Assembly: GCA_937877545.1 (NCBI GenBank)
Contig: CALFJE010000087.1
Location: 1 to 20,544, forward strand
Direction: 5' to 3'
Length of the DNA stretch: 20,544 nt
Origin: an uncultured Selenomonadales bacterium
GTDB lineage: Bacteria > Bacillota > Negativicutes > Selenomonadales > Selenomonadaceae
In this document: piece by piece, positions 1 to 6,552 of the stretch
How the letters are laid out: each line of letters opens with the position of its first letter
Position numbering within the stretch: position 1 is the first letter of the stretch
Program-made: the position numbers and the translations under genes
Notes under the pieces: generated by a model
Database searches by the model: none
Seen by the model: the letters and a program-made list of their open reading frames with translations, nothing else
What the model was told of the DNA's origin: nothing

Positions 1-98
1 ATTACGATTTGCCGCCGCGCACGCTCGATGAGGTTCGTCAATTCGTCGGCAACGGTGCTCGCAAGTTGATGATTCGGAGCTTGCCCGCCGATAAATAA
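1..98 (+). pseudogene. Truncated copy 1 of the HAD phosphatase gene
   Basis: This is the 3' part of a duplicated N-terminal fragment. Codons read from base 3 and end at TAA 96-98, directly after a sequence ending PADK. It matches residues 33-63 of the intact phosphatase encoded downstream. It has no start inside the window because the window edge cuts it. The fragment lacks motifs II-IV, so it cannot be an active phosphatase. Confidence 0.75.
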
Positions 99-134
99 AT
101 TCTTGCTATGTTCGGAGGAAATGGAGGGCTTAAC

Positions 135-326
135 ATGAAGGCATACGGGGCGGCGATTTTCGACATGGACGGGACATTGGTCGACACGCTCGCCGATTTG
201 TACGACAGCGTTAATGAGATGTTGGCGCATTACGATTTGCCGCCGCGCACGCTCGATGAGGTTCGGCGATTCGTCGGCAACGGTGCTCGCAAGTTGATGA
301 TTCGGAGCTTGCCCGCCGATAAATAA
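135..326 (+). pseudogene. Truncated copy 2 of the HAD phosphatase gene (63 aa)
   Basis: The ATG at 135 has the same GGAGG site 7 nt upstream as the full gene, so this fragment could be translated. It encodes the N-terminal 63 residues, including the FDMDGTLVDT motif with the nucleophile Asp. It stops at TAA 324-326 exactly where the duplicated unit ends. Motifs II (Thr), III (Lys) and IV (acidic pair) are missing, so no catalysis is expected. It is either a relic of tandem duplication or an assembly artefact at a contig edge. Confidence 0.75.
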
Positions 327-362
327 ATTCTTGCTATGTTCGGAGGAAATGGAGGGCTTAAC

Positions 363-1028
363 ATGAAGGCATACGGGGCGGCGATTTTCGACATGGACGG
401 GACATTGGTCGACACGCTCGCCGATTTGTACGACAGCGTTAATGAGATGTTGGCGCATTACGATTTGCCGCCGCGCACGCTCGATGAGGTTCGTCAATTC
501 GTCGGCAACGGCGCACGCAAATTGATGATTCGGAGCTTGCCCGCCGATAAATCCGCTGATGATAAATTCGTCGACGCGGCGTTGGCGTACTACGACGGCT
601 GTTACGCCCGCAACTGCTTGAACAAGGTTAAGCCCTACGCGGGTATCACGGAGCTGTTGGCGGCTTTGGCGGAAAAAAAAATACCGCTGGGCGTCTGCAC
701 GAACAAGCAACACTTCGCGGCGACGGCGATTGCGGATAAGGTCTTGGCTCCGATAAAGTTTGCGGCGGTCAGCGGCGACGCGGCGGGGTTGCCTCGTAAG
801 CCCGACCCTGCGCGTGCCTTGGCGATTGCAAAAAAAATGTCCGTATCGGCGGCGGACACGGCTTATTTCGGCGATACGGCGGTTGATATTCAGACTGCGC
901 TCAACGCGGGCTTTCTTGCCGTCGGCGTGACGTGGGGCTTTCGTCCGCGCAGTGAGCTTGTCGACAGCGGGGCGCAGATTATCATTGACAGCCCGCTTGA
1001 GATTTTTGAACTAATCGACTTTGTGTGA
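363..1028 (+). CDS. HAD-superfamily hydrolase, phosphoglycolate phosphatase-like
   Basis: This 221-residue protein has all four HAD motifs: FDMDGTLVDT with Asp10 (nucleophile) and Asp12, Thr113 in CTNK, Lys146 in RKPDPA, and FGDTAVDI with Asp171 and Asp175. Residues 15-85 form a small helical cap, as in subfamily IA (phosphoglycolate phosphatase or pyrophosphatase types). The length is normal for Gph-like enzymes, which hydrolyse small phosphate esters in the cytosol; the real substrate cannot be read from sequence. The ATG at 363 was chosen over the in-frame ATG at 336 because GGAGG at 351-355 sits 7 nt upstream and the DxD motif then falls at the usual place. The gene converges with the ftsZ operon. 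Its first 63 codons are tandemly duplicated upstream. Confidence 0.9.
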   Translation: MKAYGAAIFDMDGTLVDTLADLYDSVNEMLAHYDLPPRTLDEVRQFVGNGARKLMIRSLPADKSADDKFVDAALAYYDGCYARNCLNKVKPYAGITELLAALAEKKIPLGVCTNKQHFAATAIADKVLAPIKFAAVSGDAAGLPRKPDPARALAIAKKMSVSAADTAYFGDTAVDIQTALNAGFLAVGVTWGFRPRSELVDSGAQIIIDSPLEIFELIDFV

Positions 1029-1174
1029 GGTAGCCCCCCTTTTTTATAAAGTGTGGTTTCGCGCCCGCTTTAAAAGCGGGGGAACAGCTGGGGCGTCCCA
1101 TTGGATGCAACGTCACGTTGCTCGCGGCGAGCCGTCCTCCATGACGGCTCTAAAGTTCGCGATTGTTGTTTGGT
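1029..1174. other. Convergent intergenic region with inverted repeats
   Basis: This stretch lies between the stop codons of the HAD gene and the last FtsZ-like gene. It holds a palindrome at 1064-1080 (CCCGCTTT-A-AAAGCGGG), the 21-bp repeat at 1102-1122, and a perfect 8-bp stem at 1129-1150 (GAGCCGTC, loop CTCCAT, GACGGCTC). None is followed by a clear U tract on either strand, so a standard intrinsic terminator is not assured, although transcription from both sides should stop here. No gene is seen. Confidence 0.6.
1102..1122. repeat. Palindromic 21-bp dispersed repeat, copy 1
   Basis: This is an exact copy of 4839-4859. Its core GCAACGTCACGTTGC is a perfect palindrome of two 7-nt arms around one C. 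Both copies are intergenic, and both are followed, after one variable base, by GCGGCG. It may be an operator or a small dispersed repeat; the sequence does not decide. Confidence 0.8.
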
Positions 1175-1981
1175 TTAATCGTTATGCTTGGCGAGGAGCA
1201 GGAACTTGACCTTATCGACAAGCCAATCGTCGATTGAAAACCCGAACGATATTTCCGCATGAGGCGCGTGGCGTTTCAACAGGTTGGAAAGCTTTTGCGC
1301 CTCCTCCAATGACAAGTTGCCTTTGGAAGCCGTCACGTTGAATAAAATCTTCGTGGCGGCTTTAAAGTTGTCGTCGGACTGCTCGGCGTGCTCCAAGGCG
1401 GCTTTGGCGGCTTTCACCACAGAGTTTTTGCCGTCGCGCTCCCCGTAGCTCAACGTAGCCGCGCCGTCCCGTATCAGCTCGGCTATCGCTTTTACGTCAA
1501 GCTTCGGCTGTCCCGGCAACGTCACCGCCTCGATGAAATTCTGCACAACCTTTGCCGCGTCGAACTCGAAATTTTTGGCGGGCAACTTTATCAGCGCGTC
1601 GAAGATTATTTCGTCCTCGGCGTCCTCGAAGTTCCCGCCCGCTATGAATATCACCGGCACGCCCGTCCGCTTGGCGCAGTGAGCCGTCAGCGCGACCAAC
1701 TTTATATTTTCCCAAACCTCCGCCGCCGTCACGAACAGCAAATCCGCTCCGCGCAGATTTTCCGTCAAGGCTTGTTCGTCCTCGGAGGTCAGCAGGCGGT
1801 ACTTATGTTTGGCATTGCAACCGCGCAGATTGTCAACGTCCTGCCTGTCCACCGCCAGACAATTCACGCCCGCCATATTCCGCTCCATAATACAATTAAG
1901 GGCGGAAAGCCCGCCCGATATTTTTGCGCCGCCGGTGTTGACGCCGACCACTTTGAACTTAACAAACTTATTCTCGAACAC
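1175..1981 (-). CDS. Degenerate FtsZ paralog B (GTP signature lost, C-terminal domain kept)
   Basis: This 268-residue protein aligns with the FtsZ encoded just upstream. Residues 7-60 (KFKVVGV, then SALNCIMERNMAGVNCLAVD) match the Rossmann start. LRGADLLFV matches LRGSDMVFI. Residues 161-266 match the central helix and C-terminal domain, ending in FSIDDWLVDKVKFLLLA against VSVDDSLGDTIVVTIIA. The T1 loop has an insertion, the T3 loop is absent, and GGGTGTG is replaced by EVWENIK (88-94). The T7 loop keeps one Asp (KLDVKAIAEL) but not the second acidic residue. GTP hydrolysis is therefore unlikely. The GTG start at 1981 was chosen because GGAGG at 1991-1995 is 9 nt upstream; a TTG at 2005 overlapping the ftsZ stop has no ribosome site. 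It has no C-terminal tail peptide. Confidence 0.8.
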   Translation of the reverse strand: MFENKFVKFKVVGVNTGGAKISGGLSALNCIMERNMAGVNCLAVDRQDVDNLRGCNAKHKYRLLTSEDEQALTENLRGADLLFVTAAEVWENIKLVALTAHCAKRTGVPVIFIAGGNFEDAEDEIIFDALIKLPAKNFEFDAAKVVQNFIEAVTLPGQPKLDVKAIAELIRDGAATLSYGERDGKNSVVKAAKAALEHAEQSDDNFKAATKILFNVTASKGNLSLEEAQKLSNLLKRHAPHAEISFGFSIDDWLVDKVKFLLLAKHND

Positions 1982-2001
1982 GTCCTCCACCCTCCGTCGA
2001 T

Positions 2002-3192
2002 TCAACGTTTGTTGCGCCGATTGCTCATGAAGTCGGGGATTATCTGCGCGAAGGGATTTTTGCTTTGCGGACGTTCCTCCTGCTTGGGCTGCGCCGTCCT
2101 GTTGTAAGGCTGCGGCTCCTGCACGGGCTGATTGTATTGCGGCGGCGGAGGCGGATTGAATTGCGATTTAGTCTGCGCGGGCGGCGGATAGAATTTTGTC
2201 GGCGGGACTTCACGCTCGACGGGTGATTCGTCCTCCTCGCCGAAACGCGTTGCAATAATCGTGACGACTATTGTATCGCCCAGCGAATCGTCGACGCTCA
2301 CGCCCCAAATAATCTCGGCGTCGGGGTGAGCCGCCTCTTGGACGGTCGTGGACGCCTCGTTGACTTGCATCATTGACAGCGAATCTTGAGCACCCATAAA
2401 GTTAAGCAGGATACCGCGTGCGCTGTCGACGCTGGTCTCAAGGAGCGGGGAGGCTATGGCTTTCTTAACGGCTTCGACGGCGGCATTTTCACCGCTTGCC
2501 TCACCGACGCCCATAAGCGCGGAGCCGGCGTTGCTCATTATCGACTGCACGTCCGCAAAGTCTAAGTTAATGACGCCGGGCACGGCGATTAAGTCCGAGA
2601 TGCCCTTGACGCCTTGACGCAAAATATCATCGGCTATCACAAACGCCTTGGTCATGGGCGTTTTCTTATCGACGACTTGTAACAGCCTGTCGTTGGGAAT
2701 GGTGATAATTGCGTCGACATTCCTTTTAAGCTTTTCAATGCCGATGTCGGCATTTTTTTTACGTTTGGGACCTTCAAAGGTGAACGGGCGGGTAACGACA
2801 GCGACGGTCAGCGCGTTGACTTCGCGGGCGCATTCGGCTACGACGGGAGCCGCGCCGGTACCTGTGCCGCCGCCCATGCCCGCCGTTATGAACACCATAT
2901 CCGACCCGCGCAGGGCTTCCAAGATGTCATTGCGACTTTCCTGCGCGGCGCGTTCGCCAATATCGGGTCGTGCTCCCGCGCCCAATCCGCGTGTCAATTT
3001 CTCGCCGATTTGCATACGTTTGGGCGATTTGCTCATAAGCAACGCTTGCGAATCGGTATTGACCGCTATGAACTCCACGCCCTCCAAGCCCGACTCAATC
3101 ATTCGATTCACGGCGTTGGAGCCGCCGCCGCCTATGCCGATGACTTTTATCTTCGCGAATTGGTCTAACGTGTTTTCGTCGAATTCAAACAT
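2002..3192 (-). CDS. ftsZ: Cell division protein FtsZ
   Basis: This is the tubulin-like GTPase that polymerises into the division ring and recruits the septal machinery. The 396-residue product has every hallmark: the T1 loop GIGGGGSNAVNR (19-30), the T3 loop RGLGAGARPDIG (68-79), the tubulin signature GGGTGTG (107-113), and the T7 catalytic loop NLDFADV (209-215). A Pro/Gln-rich linker (about 325-378) leads to the conserved C-terminal peptide FAQIIPDFMSNRRNKR, which binds FtsA, SepF or other tethers. The start ATG at 3192 has GGAGG 8 nt upstream; an extension to 3243 would add 17 residues not seen in FtsZ. No ftsA or other dcw gene is adjacent. Instead it lies between two degenerate paralogs. 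A 100-nt gap upstream holds a candidate promoter. Confidence 0.97.
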   Translation of the reverse strand: MFEFDENTLDQFAKIKVIGIGGGGSNAVNRMIESGLEGVEFIAVNTDSQALLMSKSPKRMQIGEKLTRGLGAGARPDIGERAAQESRNDILEALRGSDMVFITAGMGGGTGTGAAPVVAECAREVNALTVAVVTRPFTFEGPKRKKNADIGIEKLKRNVDAIITIPNDRLLQVVDKKTPMTKAFVIADDILRQGVKGISDLIAVPGVINLDFADVQSIMSNAGSALMGVGEASGENAAVEAVKKAIASPLLETSVDSARGILLNFMGAQDSLSMMQVNEASTTVQEAAHPDAEIIWGVSVDDSLGDTIVVTIIATRFGEEDESPVEREVPPTKFYPPPAQTKSQFNPPPPPQYNQPVQEPQPYNRTAQPKQEERPQSKNPFAQIIPDFMSNRRNKR

Positions 3193-3238
3193 CTGCCTTC
3201 CCTCCGTGAAAAACTTTCTACGTAAGCTTTGCAAGTTT

Positions 3239-3267
3239 AGCATAGCTTAATGAAAAAACTTTGTAAC
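3239..3267 (-). promoter_or_regulatory. Candidate sigma-A promoter for ftsZ
   Basis: On the minus strand, GTTACA (3262-3267) and TATGCT (3239-3244) are separated by 17 nt, each matching 4 of 6 consensus bases. The site lies in the only sizeable gap of the operon, about 46 nt upstream of the ftsZ start. It could give ftsZ expression independent of the upstream genes. Evidence is sequence match only. Confidence 0.35.
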
Positions 3268-3292
3268 ACGACGGATTTTAGTTGTGCGCCCT

Positions 3293-3892
3293 TCACTCGT
3301 CGGGATAATCCTCGTCGGTCTCGAAGATAATTTCGCCCGCCTTCTTGAAGGTCGTTTGGAAATCATCCATGTCGACAAGATTCTTAATCGTGCCTCGCAT
3401 TGCCTCATTGATGTGATAAAAAATATCCTTGCGCGAACTGCCGGGCGGCGCGATATTTATAAACTTGTCACAGGGGATTTTGATAATGGTGTTGACCGCC
3501 GCCTTGAGTTTGGAATAGCCTTCGTCGGATCGACGCTTACGCGCACGATTCTCCGTGCTGAAGGGCGTGGAAACCATAGCGATTGAGACGGCTCCGATTT
3601 CCTTAGCACATTCGGCGACAAGCAGGGAGGCATTTGTTCCGGTATTGCCGCCAAGCCCCACGATTATAAAGACGACGGTCGCGCCGCGCAGAGCGGTTAA
3701 GATTTTATCGCGGCTTTCCTCGAAGGAGCTCTTTTGGAGCCGAATAACGGTTTCGGCGTCTGACAGGATAAGAGCTTGCGGGTCGGTGTCGAGGGCGATG
3801 TACTCCGTGTTTTCCAATTCCAAATACCTCGTCATATGATTTAAGGCGTTCAGTGCGCCGCTGCCGACGCTCACGATTTTAATTGTTTCCAT
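3293..3892 (-). CDS. Short FtsZ paralog A (nucleotide-binding domain only)
   Basis: This 199-residue protein is colinear with FtsZ residues 14 to about 228. It has KIVSVGSGALNALNHM for the T1 region, IALDTDPQAL for AVNTDSQAL, LRGATVVFIIVGLGGNTGTNAS for LRGSDMVFITAGMGGGTGTGAA, and AECAKEIGAVSIAMVSTPF for AECAREVNALTVAVVTRPF. The signature is altered to GGNTGTN (81-87), so nucleotide binding is possible but uncertain. The T3 loop is deleted. The protein ends just past the T7 region (LVDMDDFQTTFKKAGEIIF), so the C-terminal domain, linker and tail peptide are all absent. The ATG at 3892 has AGGAGG 7 nt upstream. It starts 16 nt after the amidohydrolase gene and lies 100 nt before ftsZ. It may be an FtsZ modulator, for example a capping subunit, but this is inference. 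Confidence 0.85.
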   Translation of the reverse strand: METIKIVSVGSGALNALNHMTRYLELENTEYIALDTDPQALILSDAETVIRLQKSSFEESRDKILTALRGATVVFIIVGLGGNTGTNASLLVAECAKEIGAVSIAMVSTPFSTENRARKRRSDEGYSKLKAAVNTIIKIPCDKFINIAPPGSSRKDIFYHINEAMRGTIKNLVDMDDFQTTFKKAGEIIFETDEDYPDE

Positions 3893-3908
3893 TTCAGAAC
3901 CTCCTAAT

Positions 3909-4757
3909 TTAAATTTCAAGCAGACGTTTGGCATTGCCGCCGAGGATTTTAGCCTTAGCGTCGTCGTCGAGCGGCAAGTTGCGTATGAATTCAATCGAAG
4001 TCTTTGCCGAACTCCAAGGGTTGTCGGTGCCGAAAAGTATCCGCTCCGCCCCGAAGACTTCAACGAACGTCATAAACTGCGCGGGCGTCAAAAGGTTCAA
4101 GTCGGCGGCTTGCCACGTGCTGTCAGGGCGCGGGACTATCTTGCCCGTCGAGAAGGAGGTATCGATTAGGACGTTCGTATCGCCCAAAAGTTCCAAGACT
4201 TCATCCCAATTCTTCCAGCCGCCCATGTGCGCGAGGACGAATTTAAAATCGCCGACCTCCGCCGTAACGCGACGCGCCATTTGCGGCGAACAACGCACGA
4301 CGCCCGGGAAACCCACATCAAGCCCCGCGTGCGTCACGACGATTAAGCCAAGCTCGGCGGCGCGGTCTAGGATTCGCAAAAACTTCACGTCGTCGAGATT
4401 TGTATCTTGATAAACGGGGTGAATTTTGATACCCTTTAGCCCGCGATTTTTCAGGCGGCTCAGCTCCTCGCGATAATCGGAATAATCGGGGTGGATACAG
4501 CCGAATGAAATTATCCCGTCGGCGGCGAACTGTTCAGTCAGCTCGGCGGCGGACGAATTTATTTTCTCGACTTGGCTCGCGGTTGTCGCCACCGGCAAGA
4601 TAACCGATAAGTCAATCTGCGCGGTGTCCATTGAACTGCGAAGTCCGCGCAGGCTCCCGTCGGTGAAGGCGTTAATTCCGGCTTGACGGCTCAGCTTGTC
4701 TATAACGGCGGCGGAAATTTTATCGGGGAAAATGTGCGTGTGCATGTCGATAATCAT
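3909..4757 (-). CDS. Amidohydrolase-2 family metal-dependent hydrolase
   Basis: This 282-residue TIM-barrel protein has the metal ligands of the amidohydrolase-2 (ACMSD-like) family: MHTH (His6, His8), KIHP (His113), THAG (His143), AHMGG (His177) and FGTDNPW (Asp245). Members hydrolyse or decarboxylate small carboxylic or cyclic substrates with one or two bound metals; the substrate here is unknown. The ATG at 4755-4757 has AAAGGAG 9 nt upstream. It is the first gene of a minus-strand operon leading into the FtsZ-family genes, 16 nt ahead of paralog A. Whether that link is functional cannot be told. The first 16 codons after the start are duplicated at 4860-4909 upstream. Confidence 0.9.
   Translation of the reverse strand: MIIDMHTHIFPDKISAAVIDKLSRQAGINAFTDGSLRGLRSSMDTAQIDLSVILPVATTASQVEKINSSAAELTEQFAADGIISFGCIHPDYSDYREELSRLKNRGLKGIKIHPVYQDTNLDDVKFLRILDRAAELGLIVVTHAGLDVGFPGVVRCSPQMARRVTAEVGDFKFVLAHMGGWKNWDEVLELLGDTNVLIDTSFSTGKIVPRPDSTWQAADLNLLTPAQFMTFVEVFGAERILFGTDNPWSSAKTSIEFIRNLPLDDDAKAKILGGNAKRLLEI
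4707..4756. repeat. 50-bp direct repeat, copy 1 (inside amidohydrolase start)
   Basis: This is identical to 4860-4909, with an offset of 153 bp. It covers the first 16-17 codons of the amidohydrolase gene, encoding IIDMHTHIFPDKISAA. Confidence 0.95.
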
Positions 4758-4838
4758 TGACGGCGACTCCTTTCAATTACGTCGCAATAAAAGCGCGGCG
4801 TGGAAGTTTCCAATGTCGCAAGGATTCGGCGCGACCGC

Positions 4839-4859
4839 TGGATGCAACGTCACGTTGCT
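4839..4859. repeat. Palindromic 21-bp dispersed repeat, copy 2
   Basis: This matches 1102-1122 exactly and has the palindromic core GCAACGTCACGTTGC at 4844-4858. It directly abuts the breakpoint of the 50-bp duplicate that begins at 4860, so it may have taken part in that rearrangement. Confidence 0.8.
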
Positions 4860-4909
4860 GGCGGCGGAAATTTTATCGGGGAAAATGTGCGTGTGCATGT
4901 CGATAATCA
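4860..4909. repeat. 50-bp direct repeat, copy 2 (intergenic)
   Basis: This is a perfect second copy of 4707-4756, in the divergent region between the amidohydrolase and symporter genes. Apart from this, the truncated ORF and the palindrome, the 4758-4950 interval shows no gene. No convincing promoter hexamer pair was found for either divergent gene. Confidence 0.95.
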
Positions 4910-4950
4910 CGGGCGGTCAGCTCCTTAAGGTTTTGTTTGGAGGTTTTTCG

Positions 4951-6489
4951 ATGAAGGTTGCATTATTGGTTTTGTACTTTGCCGTGCTGATAGGCATCGG
5001 GTTTTACTGTCGCAAGCACGCCACCGACGTGGACGGCTTTGTTTTGGGCGGGCGGAGTGTCGGTCCGTGGCTCACGGCTTTTGCTTACGGCACCAGTTAT
5101 TTCTCGGCGGTCGTGTTCGTGGGCTACGCGGGGCAATTCGGTTGGAAATACGGCATCGCGGCGACGTGGGCGGGCATAGGCAACGCGCTTATCGGCTCGC
5201 TCATGGCGTGGTTTATTCTCGGCAGACGCACCCGCGTCATGACGAGGCACCTCGATACCGCCACCATGCCGCAGTTCTTTGAAAAACGATTTGGCTCGCC
5301 CTCGCTGAAAATCGGCGCGGCGATTATAATTTTCATCTTCATGATACCCTACACCGCCTCGCTTTACAACGGCCTGTCGCGACTTTTCGGTATGGCGTTC
5401 AGTATCGACTACTCGGTTTGTATTCTGCTTATGGCGGTCTTGACGGCGATTTACGTCATAGCGGGCGGCTACATGGCGACGGCGATTAACGATTTTATTC
5501 AAGGCGTGGTTATGCTCGTTGGTATCTCGGCGGTTATTTACGCGGTGCTGGAGACCAAGGGCGGCTTCGTCAACGCTCTCGACGGTTTGGCGCGAATCAC
5601 CGACGATAAAGTTTCAACCTCGCCGGGGATATTCGCCTCGTTCTTCGGCACCGACCCGATAAATCTGCTGTTCGTCGTGATTTTGACTTCGCTGGGCACG
5701 TGGGGCTTGCCGCAGATGGTTCAGAAATTCTACGCCATTAAAAACGAACAGGCTATCCAAAAGGGCACGGTCATATCGACGTTGTTTGCGTTCGTGGTGG
5801 CGGGCGGCTGCTATTTCCTGGGCGGCTTCGGACGCTTATTTTCCGACCAAATCGACATAGCGGCTAACGGCTACGATTCGATTGTCCCGACGATGTTGAG
5901 CGGCTTATCGGAGGGCATGATAGCCTTGGTCGTGATTTTGGTCTTGTCGGCGTCCATGTCAACGCTGTCGTCGTTGGTTATCGTGTCGGCGTCGACCTTG
6001 ACGCTCGACCTGATACGCGACAACTTCGCAAAGGGCATGAGCGACGCCAAACAAGTCCTGCTGATTCGGATACTGGTCGTGGTGTTTATCGCGATTTCGG
6101 CGGTGTTGGCGTTGGTGCAGTACAAAAGCTCGGTGACGTTTATCGCGCAGTTAATGGGCGTGTCGTGGGGCGCAATGGCGGGGGCGTTCCTCGCGCCGTT
6201 CATGTATTCGCTTTACTCCAAACGCGTATCGACGGCGGCTTGTTGGGCGTGCTTCATATTCGGCACCGTGTTGATGTCGGCGAACATGATAATCCGTCCG
6301 GCGTTCCCCGCGATTTTGCAGTCGCCGATAAATGCCGGCGCGTTCGCCATGTTGGCGGGGCTGGTGCTTGTGCCGATAATCAGCGCGATAACTCCCGCTC
6401 CCGATAAAAAGTTGGTCGACAACGCCTTTAAGTGCTACGACGAGAAAGTTGTTGTTCCGCTGAGCACTGCCCTAAACAGCGAAAAATAA
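4951..6489 (+). CDS. Sodium:solute symporter (SSS family)
   Basis: This 512-residue inner-membrane transporter is hydrophobic throughout, with about 13 likely membrane segments. The N-terminus (residues 1-60: VALLVLYFAVLIGIGFY, then FVLGGRSVGPWLTAFAYG and SYFSAVVFVGYAGQFGWKYG) is typical of the SSS fold that includes PutP and pantothenate permease. These carriers use the Na+ gradient to import amino acids, vitamins, sugars or organic acids; the substrate is not readable here. The ATG at 4951 has GGAGG 7 nt upstream and starts right at the first membrane helix. The open frame reaches back to 4696, but that part is the duplicated amidohydrolase region read in antisense. Transcription likely stops at the hairpin near 6507. 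The divergent amidohydrolase might act on the imported compound, which is inference. Confidence 0.9.
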   Translation: MKVALLVLYFAVLIGIGFYCRKHATDVDGFVLGGRSVGPWLTAFAYGTSYFSAVVFVGYAGQFGWKYGIAATWAGIGNALIGSLMAWFILGRRTRVMTRHLDTATMPQFFEKRFGSPSLKIGAAIIIFIFMIPYTASLYNGLSRLFGMAFSIDYSVCILLMAVLTAIYVIAGGYMATAINDFIQGVVMLVGISAVIYAVLETKGGFVNALDGLARITDDKVSTSPGIFASFFGTDPINLLFVVILTSLGTWGLPQMVQKFYAIKNEQAIQKGTVISTLFAFVVAGGCYFLGGFGRLFSDQIDIAANGYDSIVPTMLSGLSEGMIALVVILVLSASMSTLSSLVIVSASTLTLDLIRDNFAKGMSDAKQVLLIRILVVVFIAISAVLALVQYKSSVTFIAQLMGVSWGAMAGAFLAPFMYSLYSKRVSTAACWACFIFGTVLMSANMIIRPAFPAILQSPINAGAFAMLAGLVLVPIISAITPAPDKKLVDNAFKCYDEKVVVPLSTALNSEK

Positions 6490-6500
6490 TCTGCAGAAAA

Positions 6501-6538
6501 AAATTGACCGACAAGACATTTTGCCTTGCCGGTTTTTG
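6501..6538. terminator. Bidirectional intrinsic terminator
   Basis: ACCGACAAG (6507-6515) and CTTGCCGGT (6525-6533) form a 9-bp stem around a 9-nt loop. There is one mismatch on the plus strand, which becomes a G-U pair on the minus strand. TTTTT follows on the plus side. The plus-strand A run just before the stem gives a U tract on the minus side. It lies between the convergent symporter and TPR genes and serves both. Confidence 0.75.
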
Positions 6539-6552
6539 TTTGGAATGTTACT

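Larger units (their letters stand above)
1..552 (+). repeat. 228-bp tandem duplication of a gene start, about 2.4 copies
   Basis: Units are 1-98 (partial, cut by the window edge), 99-326 and 327-552. The last unit runs on into the intact HAD phosphatase gene. The unit carries about 36 nt of leader with the ribosome site, the start codon and the first 63 codons. Copy 3 leaves the repeat after base 552, at the shared GATAAAT, which suggests short homology at the junction. The copies are not identical: copy 2 differs from 1 and 3 just after GAGGTTCG, and copy 3 differs from 1 and 2 in the following AACGG stretch. This mosaic could come from gene conversion or from collapsed strain variants. Confidence 0.9.
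4773..4910 (-). pseudogene. Truncated duplicate of the amidohydrolase gene start (45-codon ORF)
   Basis: The repeat copy at 4860-4909 recreates the amidohydrolase N-terminus, with GTG in place of ATG at 4908-4910. AAGGAG lies 10 nt upstream, so it could be translated. After IIDMHTHIFPDKISAA the frame runs into unrelated sequence through the palindromic repeat. It stops at TGA 4773-4775, which abuts the ribosome site of the intact gene. It has only the first two metal-binding His residues and is not an enzyme. This is the same layout as the truncated HAD copies at 1-326. Confidence 0.65.

Noticed and set aside
1064..1080. Perfect palindrome CCCGCTTT-A-AAAGCGGG as intrinsic terminator of the HAD gene
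   Set aside because: No U tract follows on either strand, so it was kept only as an inverted repeat.
1388..2107. Plus-strand open frame opposite FtsZ paralog B and the ftsZ 3' end
   Set aside because: It is a shadow frame with Arg/His-rich composition and no recognisable domain; the minus-strand genes have clear homology.
3193..3243. 17-residue N-terminal extension of FtsZ
   Set aside because: The added residues do not fit FtsZ, and a good ribosome site lies 8 nt upstream of the ATG at 3192.
3893..4063. 57-residue extension of FtsZ paralog A
   Set aside because: It overlaps the 3' end of the amidohydrolase in another frame; the ATG at 3892 has AGGAGG at ideal spacing.
4696..4950. N-terminal extension of the symporter frame by 85 codons
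   Set aside because: It is antisense to the amidohydrolase start and its duplicate, and the GGAGG plus first membrane helix fix the start at 4951.
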